From positions 1-64,000 of the forward strand of contig UQKW01000010.1 in NCBI GenBank assembly GCA_900541885.1: a stretch of 64,000 nucleotides of DNA, given 5' to 3'. The stretch's first letter is position 1. Each line of letters opens with the position of its first letter. Position numbers and translations under genes: made by a program. Source of the DNA: an uncultured Collinsella sp. (GTDB lineage Bacteria; Actinomycetota; Coriobacteriia; Coriobacteriales; Coriobacteriaceae). Positions 58,186 through 64,000 of the stretch are shown piece by piece. Under the pieces are notes generated by a model. That model was not told where the DNA came from. It saw nothing but the letters and a program-made list of their open reading frames with translations, and searched no databases.

Positions 58186-59371
58186 CGAGCGACGGGCGGT
58201 CGTGCAGCGCGGGGCGGACGGGCGCTGGTTCGCCCGCCCCTACATGGGCACCGACCGCGTCACGGGCAGGCGGATCAGGCCGTACAGGTCGTGGGATGCG
58301 GAGCTGACGCGCGAGCAGGCGCAGGCGGAGTGCGATAGGTGGGCGGCCACGTTCGACCCTTCTTCCGCACGGGACAGCTCCAAGCGCCTGTCCTCGATGC
58401 TCGAGACGTATATCTCGGACCCCGTGAACGGTCTTTCCGACAACTCGGTGGCCACGTACCGCAGCGTGGTCAGGACGATGGTGGAGCCGACCATCGGCCG
58501 CTTGCCATACGACCAGCTTGAGCCCTGGGACGTGTCGGCCGCCTACCGTATGCTGCTCGCGCCGAGGACGGGCAAGGGGCTGTCGCCCAAGACGCTGCTC
58601 AAGATGCACGCGCTGCTGAAGGGCGCCTACCGCTCGTGGCAGCCGGCGCTGGGGCGGGACATCATGCTCGACGTGCCCGCACCATCGCCAGACCCCGTGG
58701 AGCCCTTCGCGCTTTCCGAGCTCGACACCGACGAGCTCTCCCGCGCGCTGGTCTCCGCCATGTCATCGCGATCCGCCTCGGGAGCCAACATCTCGCGGCG
58801 CACCGAGGCCATGGCGGTCTACCTCGCCCTCAACACGGGCCTGCGCTGCGGGGAGATCTGCGGGCTGCAGCGCCGAGACTGGCGCCGCGCCCTGCACGAC
58901 CTGCACGTGGCGGGGCAGGCGGTCGAGCACCCCGAGTTGCACCGGCAGGCCTACACCAAGGGCAGGCGCGTGCGCAACGTGTCGCTCGCCCCGGCGGTGG
59001 AGGCCCAGCTGCAGCGCCACCTCGAGTGGCAGGACACGTGGCTCGCGCGGAAGGGCCCGGCGGCGCTGGTGGTGACCTTCGGGCCCTCCGGCGGCATCGC
59101 GCGCCCAAGCACCGTGACGAGCCGCTTCAAGTCGCTCGTGAGGGACCTGGGGCTGCCGGAGGAGACGGTGTTCCATTCCCTGCGGCACACGCACGCCTCG
59201 TGGCTGCTCATGAACGGGTTCGACATGAGGACCATCCAGGAGCGCCTGGGGCACGCGAGCGTCAAGACGACGCTCGACATCTACGGCTCGGTCATGCCGG
59301 GCCGCGACCAGGCCGCCGCCGCGGCCTTTACCGATTCGATCTGCGGAGGTGATACGGATGACGATACTTGA
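58172..59371 (+). CDS. Internal tyrosine recombinase, prophage 2
   Basis: 399 residues from ATG 58172. N-terminal RWFARPYMGTDRVTGRRIRPYRS and C-terminal YGSVMPGRDQAAA match the internal recombinase of prophage 1 (6668-7852) part for part. Catalytic Arg225, His335, Arg338, His361 and Tyr371 are all present. It is embedded in the early operon between overlapping genes, 7 kb from the attachment-end integrase. No mIHF gene follows it in this window. Confidence 0.92.
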   Translation: MPTSSERRAVVQRGADGRWFARPYMGTDRVTGRRIRPYRSWDAELTREQAQAECDRWAATFDPSSARDSSKRLSSMLETYISDPVNGLSDNSVATYRSVVRTMVEPTIGRLPYDQLEPWDVSAAYRMLLAPRTGKGLSPKTLLKMHALLKGAYRSWQPALGRDIMLDVPAPSPDPVEPFALSELDTDELSRALVSAMSSRSASGANISRRTEAMAVYLALNTGLRCGEICGLQRRDWRRALHDLHVAGQAVEHPELHRQAYTKGRRVRNVSLAPAVEAQLQRHLEWQDTWLARKGPAALVVTFGPSGGIARPSTVTSRFKSLVRDLGLPEETVFHSLRHTHASWLLMNGFDMRTIQERLGHASVKTTLDIYGSVMPGRDQAAAAAFTDSICGGDTDDDT

Positions 59372-60041
59372 TTCCCTCGTGGAGGGCGCCCTGTGCCTTG
59401 GCAACAGGCGCGAGAGCAACGAGCTGCTCGGCATGATGGTTCGCTACCTCGTGACCGGCGAGGTGCCCGAGCCGCGCACCGACGCCCAGCGGATGGCCAT
59501 CACGATGATCATGCCGGTCCTCGAGAACAGCCGCGCCAGGGCGAAGGCCGGAAGGAAGGGCGGGCTGAGCAATGGCAAACCCGAAAGCAAACCAGAGAGC
59601 AAAACGGAAAGCAAACCCGAAAGCAAACCAGAGAGCAAACGCGCAAGCGAAGAGGAAGAGGAAGAGGAAGGGGAAGAGGAGTTAGGAGTCTGGATTAACC
59701 CCACAGATTGTGAAAACGAAGGGGGAGGGGGCGCCGAGTTCGTCCCGCCGACCCTCGAGGAGGTCGAGTCGTACTTCGCGGTGAACTGCCTGCGCGGCAG
59801 CGCCAGCAAGTTCTTCGATTACTACGAGTCCAACGGCTGGACCAGGCAGGGCTTCCCCATCGCGAAGTGGGAGCCGGTCGCCCGCATCTGGTCCGACCGC
59901 GAGCGCGGCTACGACGCCGAGCGCAAGGCCCGCGGCGGGCAGACCTCCCAGGAGGCCGAGCGTGCGGCGGTGTGGAAGCCCGCCGAGACCGAGGACGACG
60001 TCATCGCCGCCCTCGAGCGGGAGCTGGGTGAGTCGGCATGA
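59358..60041 (+). CDS. Replication protein (DUF6291/DnaD-type) with PESK repeats
   Basis: 227 residues from ATG 59358 (GGAGGT, 7 bp). N-terminal helical domain (about 1-60), AKAGRKGGLSNG, five KPESK-like repeats, a Glu-rich run (EEEEEEEGEEE), then a helical end (VESYFAVNCLRGSASKFFDYYESNGW) similar to phage replication/DnaD-associated proteins. The repeat DNA is a candidate origin. Confidence 0.75.
   Translation: MTILDSLVEGALCLGNRRESNELLGMMVRYLVTGEVPEPRTDAQRMAITMIMPVLENSRARAKAGRKGGLSNGKPESKPESKTESKPESKPESKRASEEEEEEEGEEELGVWINPTDCENEGGGGAEFVPPTLEEVESYFAVNCLRGSASKFFDYYESNGWTRQGFPIAKWEPVARIWSDRERGYDAERKARGGQTSQEAERAAVWKPAETEDDVIAALERELGESA
59575..59646 (+). repeat. Six 12-bp iterons inside the replication gene
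   Basis: Units start at 59575, 59587, 59599, 59611, 59623 and 59635; consensus GCAAACCNGARA. Lambda-like phages place origin iterons inside the initiator gene, so this is the likely origin of prophage 2. The next ~60 bp are purine-rich (GAAGAGGAAGAG). Confidence 0.65.
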
Positions 60042-60373
60042 TCACCCTCAGGGAGATGCTCGACGGCTTCGACCCCGCAGCCGGCCGGCCGCTCGACGTG
60101 ACGCGGATCTACATGGCCAACGTCATCAGCGCCGACGAGGGCGCGCGCCTGGCCAAGAAGCAGAAGCTCGACGAGTACCGCGCCCGCAAGCGCGCCAAGG
60201 AGGACCTGCGGATGGACATCGCAGCCATCGCGAGGGGCGAGAAGCCGAGCTGGAGGTATGCCAAAAGTGTGCCAACGGCGGCGGGGCAGCTGGGCCAGCA
60301 GGCGATGGGGTTCCCGCCGCTAGAGGGGGGAAACGGGGCCGGCGGGGGAGTCCCCGCGGCAAAGAACACCTAA
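60038..60373 (+). CDS. Phage early protein, unknown function
   Basis: 111 residues, ATG overlapping the previous stop. Basic helical core (LAKKQKLDEYRARKRAKEDLRMDI) and a Gly-rich end. Possibly a helicase-loader partner by position; no family seen. Confidence 0.5.
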   Translation: MITLREMLDGFDPAAGRPLDVTRIYMANVISADEGARLAKKQKLDEYRARKRAKEDLRMDIAAIARGEKPSWRYAKSVPTAAGQLGQQAMGFPPLEGGNGAGGGVPAAKNT

Positions 60374-60402
60374 TTCTTTTGAGAAGGAGAGTGAGAGAGG
60401 TT

Positions 60403-60726
60403 TTGGCAGAGATCTCAGCGGTGATGAGGGCCTACCGCGACGCCCTCGACAGGCACCGGATTCCCTGGGCCGACGACACGTACGACACCGAGAGGGTGGG
60501 CGGCTACAGGCTGCGCGTGGAGCGCACCGAGACCATCCTCGACGAGCACAGGGTGAGCGTGATCTGGGGCTATCAGTGCCTGCCCGGGCGCGAGCCCACG
60601 GGCGTGACCATCGGCTACCCGAACTACCTCGAGGTGCAGTACGAGCCGATCAGCACCGAGCCGTTCATGGCCACGCCGGGCGACATCCTCGCCGACATCT
60701 TCGGCGTGAGGGGTGAGTCGCGATGA
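60403..60726 (+). CDS. Phage early protein, unknown function
   Basis: 107 residues from TTG 60403, with GAGAGAGG upstream; ATG 60424 is an alternative. Helix followed by beta strands (GYRLRVERTETILDEHRVSVIWGYQ). No family recognised. Confidence 0.5.
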   Translation: MAEISAVMRAYRDALDRHRIPWADDTYDTERVGGYRLRVERTETILDEHRVSVIWGYQCLPGREPTGVTIGYPNYLEVQYEPISTEPFMATPGDILADIFGVRGESR

Positions 60727-60938
60727 GCTACGTGTGCGGACCCGCCGACTGGATCGACCTCGCCGTCGGCAGGCTCGAGGACGCGAAGAGGTCGCTCAGG
60801 GAGTGCGACAGGCTGCGACAAGCTGCGACATGTCGCGATGTCTGCGATGAGCTGCGCCAGGCGAGGCGATGCCTCAACAAGGCGCTGATCATGGTCGCGC
60901 AGGAGAAGGAAATCGAGAAGGATTGGAGCACGAAGTGA
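60723..60938 (+). CDS. Small helical phage protein
   Basis: 71 residues, helical, with a Cys/Arg-rich middle (RLRQAATCRDVCDELRQARRC). The DNA at 60806-60860 is repetitive (GCTGCGACA-like units). 4-bp overlaps with both neighbours. Confidence 0.5.
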   Translation: MSYVCGPADWIDLAVGRLEDAKRSLRECDRLRQAATCRDVCDELRQARRCLNKALIMVAQEKEIEKDWSTK

Positions 60939-61501
60939 GTGATAGGAACGAGTGGTTCAAGGACGTTAAGAGGCTCATACGGGGCCTCGAAGTCGAGACC
61001 GTGGAAGACCCTTTCGCATGTCCGACCGTCAAGAGCGTCACCGACGGGGAGGATGTCCTGCATGCGCTCGGGCTTCATCCGTCCCGTGATGTCTGCGGCA
61101 TTGTGAACGTCGACATCGATGAGGTGTATGGACTCATCCGGCACATAGAGCCCGTCACGGGCTCCACATCGGACGGGTACCACACGTTCGACGAGCTCTA
61201 CCACCACCGGGCGGTGCTGTTCTCGGTGATCGTGGCCATGTTCCGCGGGTGCTCGTGGAAGTCGCTCCACCACCATGACGGGACGATGTACGACGGCATG
61301 TTCATCGTGGGCATCGACACGCCCGCCGGCCCCGCCACCTACCACTACGACGTTGAGCCGTACTGGGACATGTTCCCGTGCGAAGTGCTCGACCGCGCGC
61401 CCGAGTGGGACGGCCACACGCCCGACGACGCCATCGAGCGCATCGGCACCCTGCGCGACATCCTGCAGGCGGAGGTCAAGGAGGAAGGGAGCGAGAAATG
61501 A
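60935..61501 (+). CDS. WDGH-motif phage protein
   Basis: 188 residues with a GTG start. The C-terminal half, GPATYHYDVEPYWDMFPCEVLDRAPEWDGHTPDDAIERI, is a conserved-looking motif seen in phage early proteins (YHY...WD.F..LDRAPxWDGHT). The N-terminal part has DIDEVYGLIRHIEPV. Molecular function not established. Confidence 0.6.
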   Translation: MSDRNEWFKDVKRLIRGLEVETVEDPFACPTVKSVTDGEDVLHALGLHPSRDVCGIVNVDIDEVYGLIRHIEPVTGSTSDGYHTFDELYHHRAVLFSVIVAMFRGCSWKSLHHHDGTMYDGMFIVGIDTPAGPATYHYDVEPYWDMFPCEVLDRAPEWDGHTPDDAIERIGTLRDILQAEVKEEGSEK

Positions 61502-61863
61502 GTGAGGAGGCAAAGATGTACACCTGCTCTTGGTGTGGGAAGCCTACTCCGAACTATAGGGAGTACTCGCATCCGATGGCTGGCATTCTAGGCGAGTCTG
61601 GATACTCGATATGTGACGAGTGCCTAAGGAAGGTCCGTATCGAGAGGGAATGGGAGAACGAGCAGTGCGCTGAGGAACGCCTGATCTGCCCCTACTGCGA
61701 GAGTTCCATCGATGACCCGTGGTATTACGACGAGGATGATGAAGAGGTTGAGTGCCCTGAGTGCAAGCGCACGTTCGAGCTCGAGATTGCCACCGTGCGC
61801 ACGTATAGGACGAAACGCCGTATCGAGGACATGCCCGACGGCTGGAATGGGGGCGAGTTTTAA
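61498..61863 (+). CDS. Double zinc-ribbon phage protein
   Basis: 121 residues. CSWC/CDEC (about 10-13 and 39-42) and CPYC/CPEC (about 64-67 and 83-86) form two zinc ribbons. ATG overlaps the previous stop. Probably a nucleic-acid- or protein-binding adaptor. Confidence 0.6.
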   Translation: MSEEAKMYTCSWCGKPTPNYREYSHPMAGILGESGYSICDECLRKVRIEREWENEQCAEERLICPYCESSIDDPWYYDEDDEEVECPECKRTFELEIATVRTYRTKRRIEDMPDGWNGGEF

Positions 61864-62051
61864 TGAGCCGAGATTTCATTGAGCTATACGACGACGATGG
61901 CTACAGGTACATCGTCAACATGGACAAGATCTCATTCGTCAACGTCGCAGGCAGAAAGGTCTGGGCTGGCGAGGTGGCCACGCTCGCAATATGCGATGAG
62001 AGCATGGAGCGTCTTTTAAGCAGGCTGAGGGGTGAGGGCGATGCTGACTAG
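61863..62051 (+). CDS. Small phage protein, unknown function
   Basis: 62 residues. A strand-rich start (FIELYDDDGYRYIVNMDKISFV) and a C-terminal helix, a pattern of small dodecin/SH3-like phage proteins. Overlaps both neighbours. Confidence 0.5.
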   Translation: MSRDFIELYDDDGYRYIVNMDKISFVNVAGRKVWAGEVATLAICDESMERLLSRLRGEGDAD

Positions 62052-62382
62052 GGACCTGACGCCGTGCTTCGTTCAGGACTTCGGCTTGGGCTCGAGGACG
62101 GGCTACGAGAAGGCCCTGCTGGTCGGGCTGTTCGACAGGACGTTCACGTGCCTCGACCACCGCATCTTCTCGACCGACGAGGACGCGGGGCCGACCCGCA
62201 GACCGGTGGCGGTCGTCATGCGCAGAGACGGGCGGCTGCGGGAGGTCGACCCGTGGAGGGTCGTAATCGACGATTCGGAAGAGGTCTTCGAGATGTACTC
62301 GTGGATGTGGGACGAGGAGGGCGTCGTGTGCGAGCAGCTCGGGCTGGCGGAGGTCAAGGCCGAGAAGGGTGGTGACGAGTGA
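62041..62382 (+). CDS. Phage early protein, unknown function
   Basis: 113 residues from ATG 62041 (GAGGGGTGAGG upstream). Mixed alpha/beta; no cysteine motif or family recognised. Confidence 0.5.
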   Translation: MLTRDLTPCFVQDFGLGSRTGYEKALLVGLFDRTFTCLDHRIFSTDEDAGPTRRPVAVVMRRDGRLREVDPWRVVIDDSEEVFEMYSWMWDEEGVVCEQLGLAEVKAEKGGDE

Positions 62383-62819
62383 TGGGGGAACATTTCATAG
62401 TCGATAACTCCACGACGCCAGACTGGGAAGTGATGACGTTGGGCCCTGTCGACAAGGAGGGGCGAAAAGTCTCCCTGTCGACCGCGACGCTCTTTGCGGA
62501 CAGCGGCATGGAGTGCACGGTCCGGAGATATGAGTACCTGCTCGGCGCGGGCGTTTGGCGTGCCTGCTGCGATGAGGGGGTCGTGAGGGTGGACGATATG
62601 CACCTGATCCGCCCGGATACGTTCGGCGCCCTGATGAACGATGTCCAGCGCGCCATAAACAGCCCTCTCGTCGACGAAGAGCCGGCACACGCCTACAACG
62701 TTGTCTCCGAGACGTGCAGGGCCTGCAACGGCATATGCGGCGGCAAGTTGTGCCAGATAAAGGCGCTCCACAGCATCTGCCATCGCATTCAATCCTTGCT
62801 TGCTGGTGATGACGAATGA
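62382..62819 (+). CDS. Phage early protein with C-terminal Cys cluster
   Basis: 145 residues from ATG 62382 (GTG 62379 possible). The C-terminal CRACNGICGGKLC motif (about 111-123) could bind zinc or an Fe-S cluster. Otherwise unassigned. Confidence 0.5.
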   Translation: MGEHFIVDNSTTPDWEVMTLGPVDKEGRKVSLSTATLFADSGMECTVRRYEYLLGAGVWRACCDEGVVRVDDMHLIRPDTFGALMNDVQRAINSPLVDEEPAHAYNVVSETCRACNGICGGKLCQIKALHSICHRIQSLLAGDDE

Positions 62820-63079
62820 GTTGTTATTTCTGCGGTGGGTCGCGCATCGCGTCCATCCACTCTGCGCCCGACCGAGGCGTCCGCAACTGGTCCGTGGGCT
62901 CCATGACGCTGATGCGCCGATACGACGGCGAGTCGATCGTCAGGGTCGAGCTGGATACCAGCGTGATGCTAGACGTCTCGGTCAACGGCTCGTGCGGCGA
63001 CTGTGTCAGCGCCGATGTGACGGCGGACGCCTACATCGAGGACATCAGGTACTGCCCGTTCTGCGGAGAGGAGCTTTAG
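62816..63079 (+). CDS. Zinc-ribbon phage protein
   Basis: 87 residues. CYFC at the N-terminus and CPFC at the C-terminus form a ribbon, with CGDC in between. Reminiscent of YopX/Lar-type small phage proteins. Function unknown. Confidence 0.55.
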   Translation: MSCYFCGGSRIASIHSAPDRGVRNWSVGSMTLMRRYDGESIVRVELDTSVMLDVSVNGSCGDCVSADVTADAYIEDIRYCPFCGEEL

Positions 63080-63310
63080 GTGAACGAGAGCTATAAGGAT
63101 TTGAAGGCGTATCTGCTCAATGAAATCGCCGAGGACGCGCACGGCGTTCTGAACGCCATTGAGGGCAAGGAGGCGGACAAGGTCGATGACGAGGAGGTTC
63201 TCTGCTTCTGCCATGACCTCGCATTCGCGATGACTACGCTGGAGACCGTCGCCATGGTCGGTAGGCTTGTGCCTTGGTTTCTGGGGGACAAGGGGTGTGA
63301 GGGCGAATGA
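63080..63310 (+). CDS. Small helical phage protein
   Basis: 76 residues with a GTG start directly after the previous stop. Two acidic helices and a hydrophobic C-terminal segment. No family recognised. Confidence 0.45.
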   Translation: MNESYKDLKAYLLNEIAEDAHGVLNAIEGKEADKVDDEEVLCFCHDLAFAMTTLETVAMVGRLVPWFLGDKGCEGE

Positions 63311-63807
63311 GCCGCAAGGATGTGACCGCCGAGTTGTCCGAGAAGGTCGCGAAGAAGCTCCGCAGGCAGTTCGCCATCGTCGCGCAGGAGGTCTGGATCG
63401 ATCCCGACCATAGGGTCGACTTCGTGGCGTTCTCTCCGGGCAGTGGAGGGCGGAACGCGGCGCTCGAGCACGGGAAATTCGTATTCGTCGAGGTCAAGTC
63501 GTGCATGGCGGACTTCAAGAGCGGCCACGGCCTCACGTTCCTCGGTGACGAGAACTGGCTCGTGTGTCCCCGGGACCTCGCACACGAGCTGTACGATGAG
63601 CGTCTCCTGCCGTTCGGCGTGCAGGTCTACTGCCCCGACAACGGCGGCGCCCTGCGGCTTACGTACGACCTTCGGATGCAAGCCGCGAAGAGCCTGAGGG
63701 AAGATTCGACACTCTGCCTGCTCTGGGCGATGCTGATGGACTCGTACTCGAGGTGGCGAACGACGTGGGATGTGTTCAACGAGACAGGAGAGAGTTGTGA
63801 CCTTTAA
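63307..63807 (+). CDS. PD-(D/E)XK nuclease-like protein (MmcB type)
   Basis: 166 residues. DHRVDFVAFSPG supplies the Asp, FVFVEVKSCMADFKSG the E-x-K core, and LTFLGDENWLVCP the next strand, as in MmcB-type DNA-repair nucleases and related phage proteins. Likely acts on DNA during replication or host takeover. Confidence 0.75.
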   Translation: MSRKDVTAELSEKVAKKLRRQFAIVAQEVWIDPDHRVDFVAFSPGSGGRNAALEHGKFVFVEVKSCMADFKSGHGLTFLGDENWLVCPRDLAHELYDERLLPFGVQVYCPDNGGALRLTYDLRMQAAKSLREDSTLCLLWAMLMDSYSRWRTTWDVFNETGESCDL

Positions 63808-64000
63808 CGATATCGAGTTCAAGGCGTGCCCCCGGTGCGGGGTCGAGCCCAAGGTGGAGGACGTGCGAGAGCGCTCGCTGGACCGTCCCAATGTGATGAG
63901 CGTGACGTGCCCCTCCTGCGGGATGTCCAACAGAATCGCGTGGGGGAGCTTGATGGCGACGCCGCAAAAAGAGGCCGTCTCCATGCTCGTGGACAGCTGG
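63797..64000 (+). CDS. Lar-like zinc-ribbon protein (cut by window end)
   Basis: 68 codons visible from GTG 63797 (AGGAGAGAG upstream), still open at the end. CPRCG (11-15) and CPSCG (about 38-42) with a WG-containing end resemble restriction-alleviation (Lar) proteins and small zinc ribbons. The assignment is tentative because the 3' end is missing. Confidence 0.5.
   Translation, partial: MTFNDIEFKACPRCGVEPKVEDVRERSLDRPNVMSVTCPSCGMSNRIAWGSLMATPQKEAVSMLVDSW

Larger units (their letters stand above)
50223..64000. mobile_element. Prophage 2, left part
   Basis: Begins downstream of tRNA-Lys and continues past the window end. It has an integrase, hicAB, repressor and Cro-like genes, ParB-like and replication genes and many small overlapping early genes, but no structural gene in view. 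The left boundary is approximate because no second copy of the attachment core is visible. Confidence 0.8.

Noticed and set aside
1..64000. CRISPR arrays or IS elements
   Set aside because: No regularly spaced repeat arrays and no transposase-like proteins were seen. The 12-bp and 15-bp tandem repeats have no spacers.

Overview
The window looks like a chromosome piece from a Coriobacteriia actinobacterium, most like Collinsella. This is inferred from GC-rich core genes with GTG starts, a CarD-type regulator, a Rho with a very long charged N-terminal extension, and an actinobacterial-type (mIHF) DNA-binding protein on one prophage. No database search was possible.

Layout. (1) About 0.25-32.45 kb is a complete HK97-type siphovirus prophage in the 3' end of a tRNA-Ala(CGC) gene, bounded by a 15-bp near-identical repeat (240-254 and 32447-32461). 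Left to right it has a large serine integrase and repressor (minus strand), a divergent switch, an early/replication block with an iteron-type origin, an internal tyrosine recombinase followed by an mIHF homologue, ssb, dut and a late regulator, then HNH-terminase-portal-protease-capsid, connectors, tail genes, a diversity-generating retroelement (DGR) in the tail-tip/receptor-binding region, holin and two lytic enzymes, and a small right-end minus-strand operon. (2) About 32.5-50.2 kb is host core: a coiled-coil membrane protein, nicotinate phosphoribosyltransferase, proB, an S33 peptidase, proA, an HD protein, a CarD-type regulator, argS, rho, an unknown membrane protein, a VanZ-like protein, a ROK sugar kinase, an aminotransferase, tRNA-His and tRNA-Lys. 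(3) 50.3-64 kb is the left part of a second, GC-rich prophage downstream of tRNA-Lys: tyrosine integrase, hicAB, immunity region, ParB-like protein, a second tyrosine recombinase, a replication protein with internal iterons and a train of small early genes. It runs off the window before any structural gene.

The most notable system is the DGR. The C-terminal codons of the 519-residue tail protein (VR, 27578-27680) are copied, with adenine-directed changes, from a template (TR, 27788-27890) just downstream, next to a reverse transcriptase (28075-29160). Ten of the 11 VR/TR differences fall at TR adenines. The second theme is recombinase duplication. Both prophages carry, besides an integration enzyme at the attachment end (serine type in one, tyrosine type in the other), a related tyrosine recombinase inside the early operon. 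In prophage 1 it is followed by a phage-encoded integration-host-factor homologue. The serine integrase gene also runs in frame through its own attachment site, so integration should swap its C-terminal tail.
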